Shown here one piece after another: positions 1-10,151 of a stretch of DNA of 64,000 nucleotides; position 1 is the stretch's first letter, and each line of letters starts with the position of its first letter. The DNA lies in assembly GCA_001936135.1 (NCBI GenBank), contig CP012817.1, positions 1,178,001 through 1,242,000 on the forward strand, read 5' to 3'. The stretch comes from Saccharomycopsis fibuligera x Saccharomycopsis cf. fibuligera (Eukaryota > Ascomycota > Saccharomycetes > Ascoideales > Saccharomycopsidaceae). A program made the position numbers and the translations under genes. The notes under the pieces were generated by a model that saw only the letters and a program-made list of their open reading frames with translations, did not search any database and had not been told where the DNA came from.

Positions 1-502
1 CGATATACATTAAAACATATTTCGAGCTAAGGCGTATTAAGCAGGGCGCAGCCGAATAATTCACAGCAATTGTCTTTGTTTAAATATCCAGCACAGATAG
101 TGTTAAAATGTTAAAATAACCCACTAAAATAATGAGGAAAAAATAGGTGACTCTGTACTTACCACTCAAAAAGAGACTAACGTTGATCAGACCAACAAGA
201 CAGAAGCTTAGAATAAGATGGAAAGGGACGGAAAGCCGAGATGATGATGATGGCTAGACCTTGGCTTAAGAGGATTTGGTGTATTGGTATTATACTTCTG
301 TTACAGGGCAGTGCATATACATTGTACTGTTCCACTAGGGTGGGTAGTGAGACTAATAGAATGATTACGCATCATGATCCCTTCCAGCAAACCACAGATG
401 TCGGCTCACACTTCGCATTGGACCTTCTTTTTTATATTTAATCCGTGTTTATGAGCACATTTGTAATAATTTGGGCGTGTTTGTTCAATTTGAGTTACGG
501 TG

Positions 503-551
<49 letters not shown>

Positions 552-589
552 ACAGATACTCTTCTTATTGTTCTTCAAGGTATTCCATC
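1..589. other. Intergenic region at the left edge
   Basis: No coding region is supported here. A 66-codon open frame at 241-441 begins with four Met codons and has one hydrophobic stretch, but nothing in it resembles a family I know. The segment presumably holds the promoter of the transporter that starts at 590, and it ends in a 47-base T run just before that gene. Confidence 0.6.
504..550. repeat. Poly(dT) tract, 47 bases
   Basis: An uninterrupted T run lies 40 bases upstream of the transporter start codon. The reading frame stays open through it, giving an artificial poly-Phe extension from a GTG at 500. It is more likely a poly(dA:dT) promoter element that excludes nucleosomes. Its exact length may be affected by sequencing error. 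Confidence 0.9.
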
Positions 590-2176
590 ATGAGCTCAGG
601 TAACACTCTTTTTAGAAATGTGTTTAAAGACTCAAAGTTAATCAATACAACATTAGTGCTGGACCACACTATCAAACTCAAAAGAATTTTTGCACAAGGC
701 TCCACTTCTGATGTCTTCAGAAACTCCGAAAGACCAAACCGTAATTTGGCGACCAATGTTAACAACGATAATAACTACATCACCGAGCGGACAGTGCATA
801 ATTTAAGTCTGAGTGCGGCTGGTGATGCAGAAAACCTGACTATAAACATTGATGATGGTGATTCTATTTCCAATGCTGATACCGAGATGGCCTTCCCTGA
901 TGGCGGTGTCAAAGCCTGGCTTTGCGTCCTTGGATCATTCCTTGGTCTAACCACCACGTATGGCCTAGTCAACAGCACTTCTGCCATTGAGACTTACATT
1001 TCCCATAACCAATTAGCCACCGACTCTGCTTCTACTGTTGGTTGGGTATTCTCGATTTATTTTTTCGTTTCTCTAGTGTTTGGAATCTTTGCTGGCACTT
1101 TGTTTGATCATCATGGACCAAGAGTCTTGATTGCCATTGGCACTGTGTTAACCTTCGCCGGGGTATTCGCGATGGGAAATTGTACTACAATTTATCAATT
1201 CATTATCGCGTTGGCAATGATTGCTGGCCTTGGCTACGCGGTGCAAGCTACTGCATTGGTGGGGATAATTTCTCATTATTTTTTTAAGCGTAGAGGATTG
1301 GCTATCGGTCTTGCTACGATGGGGGCGTCTTTTGGTGGGGCAATTTTTCCAGTGATGCTTCGCGTATTGTACTCTCGGCTCGGGTTTGTTTGGGCAATGA
1401 GAGTTTTTGCGTTTGTGCTTATGATTTTGAATTTGGGCGCAGCGGTGTTGATTACTCCTCGGGTTACGCCATCATCGACAGTGGATGGGTCTCCACAACG
1501 TCGCCAAGAGGAACAAGAAATTCCGTCTTCGTCGTTGCCACAACAATTAAAAGTGTATTTTGGCACCATGGTGGATTTCAATGCTTTCAAAGACCCACGG
1601 TTCTTACACTGTACCATCGGCATAACGTTCGCTGAAATGTTTCTTATGTGTTCCATGACATACCTTGGCTCTTATGCTTTATTTACTGGCGAATCCGAAA
1701 ACAGTGCCTATTTGCTTATTACCATTTGTAATGCCATGGGAATACTTGCTAGAGCATTAGCAGGTTATGCATCTGACAAGCTAGGCAATTTTAACCTCAT
1801 GACGGCAATGATGTTTGCGGCAAGCTTGTTTTGCTTGATTATTTGGCTTCCCTTTGGCCGCTATACAGGTGGCTTGTATGCCTTTTCAGTAGCTTACGGC
1901 CTATTTACTCCCGCGGTGTTGAGCTTAGCCTCGCTTTGTGTTAGCCAAATCTCAAGAGTGGAAGACTTCGGTAAACGCTTTGCTACTTGCTATTTGGTGG
2001 TAGCGTTTGCGGTATTGGCTGGGATCCCAGTTTCAGGGCTTTTTATTGGAAAGCATCCAACCAATAGTGGTTATTCCAAGTTTATTGTGTTTATTTCCAT
2101 GCTCGGGTTCTTGAGTGTTGGTTTTTTGATAGTTTCTCGCTGGTATGCGGTGAAGTTGCGGTTGTGTGTCTACTGA
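590..2176 (+). CDS. Monocarboxylate-porter-like MFS transporter (MCH/ESBP6 type)
   Basis: This is a 528-residue membrane protein of the monocarboxylate porter branch of the major facilitator superfamily. After a hydrophilic N-terminus of about 100 residues comes the family entry motif DGGVKAW, then about twelve hydrophobic segments. A loop near residues 195-235 has the RRGLAIG motif typical of the branch, and a central hydrophilic loop of about 35 residues separates the two halves. I chose the ATG at 590 because the open frame upstream is only poly-T starting at a GTG. Fungal relatives include riboflavin importers (Mch5) and transporters with no demonstrated monocarboxylate activity, so the substrate cannot be assigned. 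CTG codons occur in the N-terminal tail (for example at 658), where serine would be tolerated. Confidence 0.88.
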   Translation: MSSGNTLFRNVFKDSKLINTTLVLDHTIKLKRIFAQGSTSDVFRNSERPNRNLATNVNNDNNYITERTVHNLSLSAAGDAENLTINIDDGDSISNADTEMAFPDGGVKAWLCVLGSFLGLTTTYGLVNSTSAIETYISHNQLATDSASTVGWVFSIYFFVSLVFGIFAGTLFDHHGPRVLIAIGTVLTFAGVFAMGNCTTIYQFIIALAMIAGLGYAVQATALVGIISHYFFKRRGLAIGLATMGASFGGAIFPVMLRVLYSRLGFVWAMRVFAFVLMILNLGAAVLITPRVTPSSTVDGSPQRRQEEQEIPSSSLPQQLKVYFGTMVDFNAFKDPRFLHCTIGITFAEMFLMCSMTYLGSYALFTGESENSAYLLITICNAMGILARALAGYASDKLGNFNLMTAMMFAASLFCLIIWLPFGRYTGGLYAFSVAYGLFTPAVLSLASLCVSQISRVEDFGKRFATCYLVVAFAVLAGIPVSGLFIGKHPTNSGYSKFIVFISMLGFLSVGFLIVSRWYAVKLRLCVY

Positions 2177-3235
2177 CTCACTAGTAGGGAAAGCGACATT
2201 GAACGATTGGAAGCACTGGCAATGCTGCTCTGCTTTCAAAATAACCTTTACTACAACGGCCGTTTTGCTTTTGGTGCCCTTTGGCTACCTCTGGCCTCTG
2301 TAGATGCATTGGCTCTGTCCACGTCCATGTTCGCCGCTTAGCATGATGCGCAGGCGATATCAACAGACTAACCATGTAGTGCAATGCATAGATCATCCCA
2401 CTATCGCACCTCTATGCGTCACAGATACTTATATACTACTAAACGCACCATAATACTATTGTGATAATATCACGTGATATATGCTTTTATCTCATCGCTG
2501 ATCTCTCTCAACGACACACCACAGTCTTCTGCTATCTACACACAATCACACAGTGAAGACTAGATAAAATACAATACAATCGTCTTGGCTCATCTCAAGT
2601 GAAGCAGCTTGCTGGGTCTTTTCTTTTTACCCAACAGACATCCTCTATTCATCTCGGTATACGGCGGTAGCGAATAAACATCCGCTATTAAGCTCCCCCC
2701 AGATCAGCAACCGCGCAACGTTGTCCTCCTCCTCCACTAGTGCTACCTATTTACAGTTGGTTGCCTTGCGCTTTCTACTAATATAGTGTACTTGCATCAT
2801 AGCATCGTGTTTTGCATTCAAGTGTGCGGTCTGAATCTGGTTTTTCCTGATTTGCCTTCTTCTTTTTTCTTTCTTTCTTTTTTTTTTTTTTTTTATAAAC
2901 GTTAACCGTTCTGATCTACGCCGGTGGTTTCAACTTATAGATCAGATATAATTGCCTGCTCTTTGAATCAGATTCGCAAGCCATATTATCCTTTTTTGGA
3001 ACTTTCCTTCTGGTTTGCTACAAGCTCTCCATTACTTTGTGGCGTTGACACACACTACCTGTTCTCACTACAGCTGCCAGACCGTTCTGCGCATCAAGGG
3101 TCCATTTTAGTGGCGGATATCATCTGTTTCAAACTCATAGCATTACCACTTGGTGGGGGTACTCATAAACTACAGCTCATAAATCACACCTTTATTTTTC
3201 CAGATAAACCAGCAACTCACTTTAAACCTCCCATT
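2177..3235. other. Intergenic region upstream of the disordered-protein gene
   Basis: About 1.06 kb without a supported gene. It holds a CACGTG palindrome at 2467-2480, pyrimidine-rich stretches, and a 17-19 base T-rich run near 2878-2894. The frame of the downstream gene is open from a GTG at 2924, but the first in-frame ATG is at 3236. A TACTAATATAG string near 2776 looks like a branch point plus acceptor, but I found no convincing donor upstream, so a 5' UTR intron is possible and not shown. Confidence 0.55.
2467..2480. promoter_or_regulatory. Perfect 14-bp palindrome with E-box CACGTG
   Basis: ATATCACGTGATAT reads the same on both strands. CACGTG is the core site of Cbf1 and other yeast bHLH factors. 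It lies between the transporter stop and the next start, so it could serve the downstream gene from about 750 bp away. Binding is inferred from the motif only. Confidence 0.4.
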
Positions 3236-4828
3236 ATGTCGCACCAGTTCCATTCTGCTAACGAGCAGCAACAGCAGCAGCATTCCCACTATCATCACCA
3301 GCGCCAACAGAGCCTTTTATCAAGTATCAGCGCTTATGATTTGTCTTCAAACACTTTATCCAATTTGAGTAATAGTAACATAAATTCCGAATGGGTGCTT
3401 TTTGATCCTTCGTCTGATGAAGAAAATGATATATTGTCGTCTTCGTATAGTCGAGGATTGTCATCTAGTAATGGCGATAATAATGCTGTTGCGCAACGGG
3501 CGACTGCCACGGTATCGGCAGAGGGAGATGAAGAGAAAAGTAGTAACAATTACGACATTGATTATGATGTAAAGCTTTCAAAATCGAGCGGCGGTGGGGG
3601 TGGTGATCAGCCAGATAGTGCAGACAATTATTACCAGAGAATATTAAATAATGAAAGACAGGGCCAAAACAATAATCGCCAATTCAGCATCGGCAAACAT
3701 GATCAAACTAAAAACAAGATTGACGACGACGAAGATGACCAGTCATTAGTCAATATCTTGCTAGCTTCAAAATATCGTCAAAAAAGTGCTCCTGACCTCA
3801 CCACAACTTCTAGGAAAAGTCCTAAGCTCAAACTACAGGTTCCACATCATGATGGATCTGGCCTTTTTCAGGATGCATTACTTGCGAGAAATCAAAAATC
3901 ATTTGCTTCATTGAAAGATCGTATTAATGATTGGCAACAAGACCAAGCAGCCAGCTTGTTGAAAGAGCGACAGAAGCATTCATTAGTACGGAGATTAAGC
4001 GAATCTTCATCAAATACTAACGAATTGGCTGAAAGTTGGGGTATTGATAACCATGCTCATTTTTATTCTTCTACAAACATGAACGACTTGCATGAATCTT
4101 CCAAACAAAAGCGGGCATCCTCAAAAAGAAATGTTATCAACAATGGTAAAAATTTCAAAAGCTTGCTAAATAATAACAATAATACTCGCAAAACCGCTAG
4201 ATTTTATGGCGATTATTTGTTCAAAGGTTTAAACGAGCACGATTTAAACAAGGTGAAAACCAAAGCTAAGGAGTTTTCTGCAAGCTTGACAAACGACGCA
4301 AAAGGTAAAGATATAGCTGGCGCCACCAATGGTACTGCAGAGAATACATTCAGAAATACTCTTAGTAACAAATCGCCACTTTTATCCAACCCATTATTAA
4401 AACCGTTGCTATTGTCGACTTTCTTGATTAACAGACAATTATATAGTGATCATGGGTCAGGTAGTGCCGGTGGCAGTGGCGGCGTTGTGGGAGTTAGCAG
4501 TAATGCCAATTCAGGATCGGGATCTGGATCAGTACCTGGATTACCAAACAGCGCAATTGTTAACATTATTCGCAACAGTAACAACAATGGAAACATTAGC
4601 GATATCAGTGAGGGCTTCAATCGGCACCAAAGTAATCCAGATTTGAACGACTTGAATGGAGTAAATGAGATGGTTAGATCAGTTTCAGTGGAAAACAATG
4701 AGAATGATTTTTTTTGGGAAAACAATGCACAAGGTTTATACTCATCAAGGTTGAGTGTGATGTCTTCTTCGATTTCTTCATCTTCTCAATTTTGGCATAA
4801 TGGGGAGAGTTGGGGAGAGGTTATATGA
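3236..4828 (+). CDS. Uncharacterised Ser/Asn-rich, mostly disordered protein
   Basis: This is a 530-residue protein I do not recognise. It opens with a Gln/His-rich stretch, then an acidic block carrying EWVLFDPSSDEE, which looks like a short conserved docking motif. Poly-Gly, poly-Ser, poly-Asn and acidic runs follow. More conserved-looking islands are a helical segment with DRINDWQQDQAASLLKER (around residues 225-245), a hydrophobic patch LLSNPLLKPLLLSTFLINR (around residues 381-400), repeated phospho-site-like motifs (KSAPDL, HQSNPDL), and a C-terminus ending WGEVI. There is no signal peptide or clear membrane span. Start choice: ATG at 3236. The upstream in-frame extension has only a GTG. 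A regulator or adaptor with short linear motifs is the most I can suggest. Confidence 0.7.
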   Translation: MSHQFHSANEQQQQQHSHYHHQRQQSLLSSISAYDLSSNTLSNLSNSNINSEWVLFDPSSDEENDILSSSYSRGLSSSNGDNNAVAQRATATVSAEGDEEKSSNNYDIDYDVKLSKSSGGGGGDQPDSADNYYQRILNNERQGQNNNRQFSIGKHDQTKNKIDDDEDDQSLVNILLASKYRQKSAPDLTTTSRKSPKLKLQVPHHDGSGLFQDALLARNQKSFASLKDRINDWQQDQAASLLKERQKHSLVRRLSESSSNTNELAESWGIDNHAHFYSSTNMNDLHESSKQKRASSKRNVINNGKNFKSLLNNNNNTRKTARFYGDYLFKGLNEHDLNKVKTKAKEFSASLTNDAKGKDIAGATNGTAENTFRNTLSNKSPLLSNPLLKPLLLSTFLINRQLYSDHGSGSAGGSGGVVGVSSNANSGSGSGSVPGLPNSAIVNIIRNSNNNGNISDISEGFNRHQSNPDLNDLNGVNEMVRSVSVENNENDFFWENNAQGLYSSRLSVMSSSISSSSQFWHNGESWGEVI

Positions 4829-4853
4829 TGAGTATCACAATGATGTAAAACTG

Positions 4854-4893
<40 letters not shown>

Positions 4894-5824
4894 CATCATA
4901 GTTTGTGCAAATCATGAGCAATAGATAATACATATGACAATGTTACAGTATAAAATCATGGATGCTGATGGACGCCCTTATGTGCCAGAATAGAGTGGCT
5001 TTCAAGCCAGCCAGTCAGTTCGCAGAGTCAATCAGTTAGCTGAAGTTGAGGGCCTGTTAGCTCTTAAATGAACACTAACATTAAAAAACACTGCTCACTG
5101 TACATTATATACTGCGCGGCGAAGTTTGTGTTGTGGTTTGTATTGGCTGCTATCGAGTATGTGGTGATTATATTTTCTTTTACTCGTCTTTTATACACTG
5201 TTTAATGGTTTATGCAAACGGATCTTTTAACTTTTTGCTTTATTATCAAACTTTTATCCTTTTTCGTGATTTATTATTATTATCATATATTTTTTTTTTT
5301 TATTTTTTATTTTGAGCCGGTCTTTTTTTGGGGGCTTTTTGGAGAATAGTATACATTTCAGGGGGGACTGTTTTTTGTTGGTATTTATAATAATTTTTTT
5401 TTTTTTTTTCTGCAAGCACTTAATTATTCATCTTATTATTTACTTTGATTGATTCAACTATCTACGTATTTTGGCTTATTTACCTGATCTACTGTAGGTA
5501 TAGCATTGAAATTGGAATTACAGCCATACGTATGTTTGTTGGACAGGTGGGCAGTATTTCAATAGACATTGATAAAGACGAGACCGCGAGCCAGCACTTA
5601 CAAAATACCAATATCAACCACCAATTGCAAATTCATTATTGTCTGTTGATATATGTGTCGCAAACCGCAAACTGTAAACCTTTCCATTACTTTTCAATAT
5701 ATATATATGTACTAATTTATTTTACTTTAATGTTTCATTTCGAGTCTTTGAGAATAAATACAAGAAAATTAAAACCACTGCTTGGGCAATCGACTTTGTT
5801 GAACAGATCGCACAAGCCCGGAAC
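4829..5824. other. Convergent intergenic region, T-rich
   Basis: About 1 kb between the stop codons of two convergent genes. It contains a 37-base T run immediately after the upstream stop and several shorter T runs (around 5286, 5395), as expected of two 3' ends. Short open frames near 5133 and 5445 are T-rich translations with no family resemblance. No RNA gene was recognised. Confidence 0.55.
4857..4893. repeat. Poly(dT) tract, 37 bases
   Basis: An uninterrupted T run starting 28 bases after the stop codon of the disordered-protein gene. It lies in the 3' UTR or terminator region. Confidence 0.9.
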
Positions 5825-6792
5825 TCACTCGCTCTTCTTCTCGTTTGCCTTATCTCTAGCTTCTTTAGCAGCGTAGATCTTAGCGGTGAATGGTCTAAAC
5901 AAGGGCCGGTTAGTAAAGTCAGTTTGACGGACGTTTTCGCAGTGCGCTTCGTTTTAGATTGGAAATGAAAGTCAGGTCGGATATACATACTCTTCAAAAA
6001 CCAAAGCCAAGTTGTACATTGTGTGCACGAACAACGTTGCAAACAACCCCGCCGGTTTCCCATACCATAACGCTGTCCCCAAAAAACACAATGTCGAGCC
6101 GTGGTACATCGGGTTGTCACTAACGTTGAAAGGAAACCCCGTGACTCTTTCGTCCATCAAGATGCCAAAATAGTCGCCCAAGTAGGTACCCGTTATGCCG
6201 AGAGCATACATCGACGAGAGAACTAGGACGTTGCCAAAGGCGAATAGGGCAGCGGCAACATAGGTGGTCAAGTACGGGTACTGCGTGAGGAGCAAGGTGG
6301 AGGTTGGCTGTTGCCTGAGTGCGTTTTCGTAGGTTAGGTCCCTAAGGATGCCGAGGGAGAAGATGGTGAATGCTAGCAAGTAGCAGCCTTTTTTGGGGGA
6401 GCCGGCTAACTTGGTAAGGAAGTGGGTTTTGTATTCTGCGGTGTTAGTAGGCTGCAATGGCTGGAGGCCTCTGCCAGTGGCAGAGCGAAGGACTGGGCCA
6501 TTCGGCAATGCGATGCGCTGTTTAACATACCTAGTCTAGCAACGGTGTTCCAAAAGATTGGGTTGAAGGCAATGAATGCCAATGCGTCTGTGCTGAGTTA
6601 GTGGATTGCGACGTGTGCGAAACACCTGGAAACAAAGCATGTTCAAGTCAACAGCCAAGTGTGCGTGCATCAGAGATAGCACAGAGAGAATGGCGACATA
6701 CAGACAAGAGAAGGGTTGGAGAAGTCAATGTCGGCGGCAAGCGCATTGACGGTGGATGTGGTGTGTGTGTAGACCTTGTCGAGGAAGCTCAT
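5825..6792 (-). CDS. OPI3: Phosphatidyl-N-methylethanolamine N-methyltransferase, four exons
   Basis: Opi3 carries out the last two SAM-dependent methylations from phosphatidylethanolamine to phosphatidylcholine in the ER membrane. I assemble four exons on the minus strand: 6702-6792, 6531-6587, 5991-6435 and 5825-5894. Introns are 6588-6701, 6436-6530 and 5895-5990. All three donors read GTATGT, the branch points are CACTAAC, TACTAAC and TACTAAC, and all phases close to 220 residues. The spliced protein has ADIDFSNPSLV, then FNPIFWNTVARLEYKTHFLT, several hydrophobic spans, the family motif DNPMYHGSTLCFLGTALW, and the LVFEEPFTAKIYAAK tail of Opi3 enzymes. The family is usually about 200-220 residues. 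Three introns are unusual, since the S. cerevisiae gene has none. Identity is strong; the first acceptor (CACAG) was chosen by phase. Confidence 0.93.
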
Positions 6793-6972
6793 TGTAGACG
6801 GATAGCAAGCAGACTGGCTACAGACGGTGGGCAGAGAAGAGAATGCTGGATGTATTGGGATGGGATCTGTTATATAGTCGACGAAGCAGCGAGGGAGCAG
6901 CGCTCAACAAACAAGCGCAGCATGTGAAAAACTGAGGGGTTCGGGGGGAGGCGAGCAGCGCTGGGCACGCCA

Positions 6973-6996
6973 ATATATATATATATATATATATAT
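6973..6996. repeat. (AT)12 dinucleotide repeat
   Basis: Twelve AT units lie between the OPI3 start and the PCC1 stop, in OPI3 upstream DNA. Confidence 0.9.
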
Positions 6997-7083
6997 CTGT
7001 CTATCTGCCTGTCTCTGGCTCGACGACACGGCGGTAGAACAGAGCGGCACAGGGCATAATAGAGCGGTACGCAAAGGCCAACA

Positions 7084-7416
7084 TCACTTGTCAAACTCGT
7101 CAAAGGTCTCAATCACACTCTTCAAGGAGTCAATGGTGCTGTTGACGACTGTTCGGAGCACTCTGTCGCTGACGGCCAGAACTTGCACCACAAGACTGGC
7201 GCCGTGGGTAGAGTAGAGCACCAGCACCTCGTTCTGCTTGAGGATGCGGTCGACAGCCATGGCCTGCTCGGCAATGGAGGCCTGTCTGGTGCTCTGGAAG
7301 GGAATGCTGAGGGTGCTGGACGATGGTCAGTATGCGGGAGGAGAGGAAAGAAGAAGAGAAGAAGGGGAGAAGAAGCAACGGGGGGTAGAACGCACTTACA
7401 TCTTGTAGTCGCTCAT
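7084..7416 (-). CDS. PCC1: EKC/KEOPS complex subunit Pcc1
   Basis: Pcc1 is the small dimerising subunit of KEOPS, which makes the t6A modification at position 37 of ANN-decoding tRNAs and affects telomeres and transcription. Two exons on the minus strand, 7400-7416 and 7084-7315, give 82 residues. The intron 7316-7399 has a GTAAGT donor, a TACTGAC branch point and a TCCAG acceptor. The protein begins MSDYKITLSIPF and continues STRQASIAEQAM, then VLVLYSTHGASLVVQ, then DRVLRTVVNSTIDSLKSVIE, matching the two-strand/helix pattern of Pcc1 (about 88 residues in S. cerevisiae). The first coding exon is only 17 nt. The gene is divergent from the RING gene 268 bp away, and the two may share a promoter. 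Confidence 0.92.
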
Positions 7417-7684
7417 GGCTGTGTTCTATAGGATGGCGTCGCTGGTTTGCTGTGCTGGCTGTGCTGGCTGTGCTGGCTGTTGTACTTGTTGCGGTGGCGT
7501 TGCAGTGTTGTAGTGCTGTTGTGTTGGTGGTTGTCTTCTCTGCTTGAGACGAAAAAACTGGCTTTCTCATAACCGTTCAGCGCACAACTATCGCCAGACT
7601 ACTACTACTACTACTGCTACTGCTACACTGCACTGCTACCACAACAATACAACACCACCACACTCTGTGCACCCACAGCACACA

Positions 7685-8460
7685 ATGTCGACCTACGAAG
7701 GTACGTGCCATACTCGCTTTTCTGTTCCACTCGCCGGCTCTCCCACTAACACTCCGCAGCGGACCACAACATACCCTCCTCCGCCACTCCAGGCGCCTCC
7801 AGTGGCAATGCCAATTCGGGTCCCAACAACGACAACAACAACAACAACAGCAGCAGCAGCCACCAGACCCTAAATGACGTCTTTCACAACTTCTTCCACG
7901 CAGACAGTGGCTCCTCGGGACAGCTCCCCGGCCCGGACAGCCTCGAGGATACTGCTCCCCACGCTGCGCAGCTCAGAGCAATGGTCCAGTGAGTATCGTC
8001 TGCGTCCATCCGCCCACCTTCGCTTTCCAGAGTCCTCTACTAACGCCGCCAATACAGAGCCCTAACCGCCCTTGGCCAGCAGTCGAGCGAAAGCGCCCTC
8101 CCTACGCAGCTAGCGTCTGAGATCCAGACCCTCCTCTCGTCCGCGCTCTCTGACCCCCTCGCCGGCAAGCCGCAGGGCGCCAGCGAAGAATTCATCGACA
8201 GCTTGGACAGGGTCTCCAAAAGGCAGCTCAAGCAGCGTCCGTCCCAGGCATGCCCCATCTGCACAACGGACTTCCTCAGCGACGAGTTCCCGCTCGTGGT
8301 TGCTTTGCCCCACTGCCAGCACTGGTTTGACTTGGAGTGCATCAGACCGTGGTTGGGACTAAACGCCACCTGTCCGCTTTGCAGGGACGAGGTGACAAAG
8401 AAAAGGACGTTGGAGTTGCCCAGTGATGACGAAGAGGAGTTCGACGATATGTATGGCTGA
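7685..8460 (+). CDS. RING-H2 finger protein, YBR062C-like, probable E3 ubiquitin ligase
   Basis: Three exons, 7685-7700, 7760-7988 and 8058-8460, encode 215 residues. Intron 7701-7759 has donor GTACGT, branch CACTAAC and acceptor CGCAG. Intron 7989-8057 has donor GTGAGT, branch TACTAAC and acceptor ACAG. Both keep phase. The protein starts MSTYE and ends DDMYG, as does S. cerevisiae YBR062C as I recall it, which also has an early intron. A C-terminal RING-H2 domain shows CPIC, then LPHCQHWFDLEC, then CPLCRDEV, so all zinc ligands are present. The middle is low-complexity Asn/Ser. An E2-binding ubiquitin ligase is the family expectation; the substrate is unknown. The first coding exon is just 16 nt. 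Confidence 0.88.
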
Positions 8461-8938
8461 GCAGTTTCGGGTGGGCAGGCTCTGCTCACCCTGAGCACGG
8501 TAAGCAGCATATAAAGAGTTATGATAGAGTCGCGTTACCAAAGATATGTGTTTTATGCCAAACTTTTGTATTCCCCCGGCGGTTCCGCGAGTCGGAGTCG
8601 GTGGTTCAGCCCAGCCCAGATTCCGTTCGAATCGTCGTATGGCGTCGGATAGAGGCGACCACGGACACAAGTAAAGTGCTCGTAGTCGTAGAGTAGCGTT
8701 GTGCGATTATCCGGGAACGCTTGCCTCGGGAAGTCAAGCTCTCTGGGGCGACAATGAAAGCAATGGGCATCCAGCGCGGCCACTCAAACAGAATCTAGAG
8801 TGCCTCTCTTGCTGACAAGCCTTTGGACGCCCCTGCCGCAGCCACCCACTACGTTTTGCTACGCAACTTTTTGCTAAACTATACGCATTCATTCATATAT
8901 ACATGTTCTATTTGCTTGCCGAAATGTCAGCACAAGTC
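8461..8938. other. Convergent intergenic region
   Basis: About 480 bp between the stop codons of the RING gene and RSM10. It is GC-richer than most intergenic DNA in the window. Open frames here run antisense to the RING gene or are short; I see no RNA gene or repeat. Confidence 0.55.
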
Positions 8939-9829
8939 TCACTGAGCACCAGCTTCAACTTTCTCAGCGCCGTTACCGCTCAAATGCTTCTTGAAGACCG
9001 GGTCGCTCAACAATTCGCTGACCCGTTGTGCCACCAAATCGCTGTTCTCCGCCTCGTTCTTCAAGTATGGGCTCATATCGTCAACTTCCAAGTTGACATC
9101 TGCCAACTCCTTCAATGCCTCGGTGACGTTTTCTTTAACGTAGACATTGGTCTTGATGCCCACGCCCGGCAACCCGTACTTGTTCAAGATACTGAACCAC
9201 AAATCCACCACTTCGGGATTGCTGTCCCATGCCCTGATGACTCTCTTGTGGGTCTTTCTTTCGAAATTCTCCTTGGACTTTGCATGGACGAATGGCGCTT
9301 TGATAACCGTCCATTTTTCCACGCGGGTAGGCAATGGCTTGGGGCCGCTGACCGGGATGCCCAAGTAGTATGCCGCCCTGAGGGCAAAGTCAATAAAGAA
9401 GTCCATGTTTTGAATCCCGTAGGAACGCAAATGGACTTCAGCGGCCAAGTCGTGGTGTTTGATGGCGTGTCTAAGTGGGGCGTGGTAAAGGGCCTCGACG
9501 TTGACTGGCAATACTTTGCCCTGTGCAGTGAAGGTCGATGAGAAGACTTGTGGGTTGTAAAGGTCTCTTGCTGCTTGCTTGAGTTCCTTCAGCTGCTGTT
9601 GCTGCTTTTGTTGCTGCTTTTGTTGCTGCTTTTGTTGCTGCTGCTGTTGCTGCTGCTGCTGGTTATGTTGCTGCGGCTGACTTTGTAGATTCTGCTGCGT
9701 TTGCTGAGGCTGTTTTATGGACTGATCCTGTGGTTGGGTTTGGTTTTGCTGGCTGACTGGCATGGCGGTGCTGAAGTAACGCATGCCAGGAGCAAGCACG
9801 CGCTGCACGGCTCTTGTGTTTCTGAGCAT
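8939..9829 (-). CDS. RSM10: Mitochondrial small-subunit ribosomal protein uS10m
   Basis: This 296-residue protein is uS10m of the mitochondrial ribosome. The ATG at 9829 begins a basic, acid-free presequence ([21 protein letters not shown]). The frame upstream opens only from a TTG. Residues 27-79 are a Gln-rich tract with long pure Gln runs and Lys interruptions, absent from the core family. The conserved uS10 domain follows, with [43 protein letters not shown] and [14 protein letters not shown], and the C-terminus has the extension usual for fungal Rsm10. The Gln tract sits between the presumed cleavage site and the domain, so it would be carried into the mitochondrion unless removed. Confidence 0.92.
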   Translation of the reverse strand: MLRNTRAVQRVLAPGMRYFSTAMPVSQQNQTQPQDQSIKQPQQTQQNLQSQPQQHNQQQQQQQQQQKQQQKQQQKQQQQLKELKQAARDLYNPQVFSSTFTAQGKVLPVNVEALYHAPLRHAIKHHDLAAEVHLRSYGIQNMDFFIDFALRAAYYLGIPVSGPKPLPTRVEKWTVIKAPFVHAKSKENFERKTHKRVIRAWDSNPEVVDLWFSILNKYGLPGVGIKTNVYVKENVTEALKELADVNLEVDDMSPYLKNEAENSDLVAQRVSELLSDPVFKKHLSGNGAEKVEAGAQ

Positions 9830-10151
9830 ATTGTGTGTTGGCTGGTATAAAGTAGTGCTTTTATTCAATGGTCAGCATGTGTTCCAATACTCACCAACAC
9901 ATTCACCATCAACACACTCACCACTAAGGCTGCTACAAATCCTCAATAATTGATTTTTCATTTTCTCAATTTTTTTTTCCAGCCGGTCGTTCTGTCGGTT
10001 ACCCTTCTGCCAAATCGTCGCTCGCTTTTTTTTTATTTTTATATTTAGTTTTACTTAAATAAAGGATGGACAGAATCACTAAATCAGATCTACTATAAGT
10101 GCACTATCCGCTCCAAGGCACCAGCTAACTCAACACAATAACTTGCTAGCC
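9830..10151. other. Divergent promoter region RSM10/TRM7
   Basis: Some 320 bp between two start codons. It contains T-rich stretches near 9968-9980 and 10028-10055. No perfect known site was recognised. Confidence 0.5.

Noticed and set aside
241-441. 66-residue secreted or membrane microprotein
   Set aside because: It has one hydrophobic stretch only, starts with repeated ATG codons, and has no recognised relative.
500-589. Poly-Phe N-terminal extension of the MFS transporter
   Set aside because: It begins with GTG and is a translation of a T run; the ATG at 590 is a normal start.
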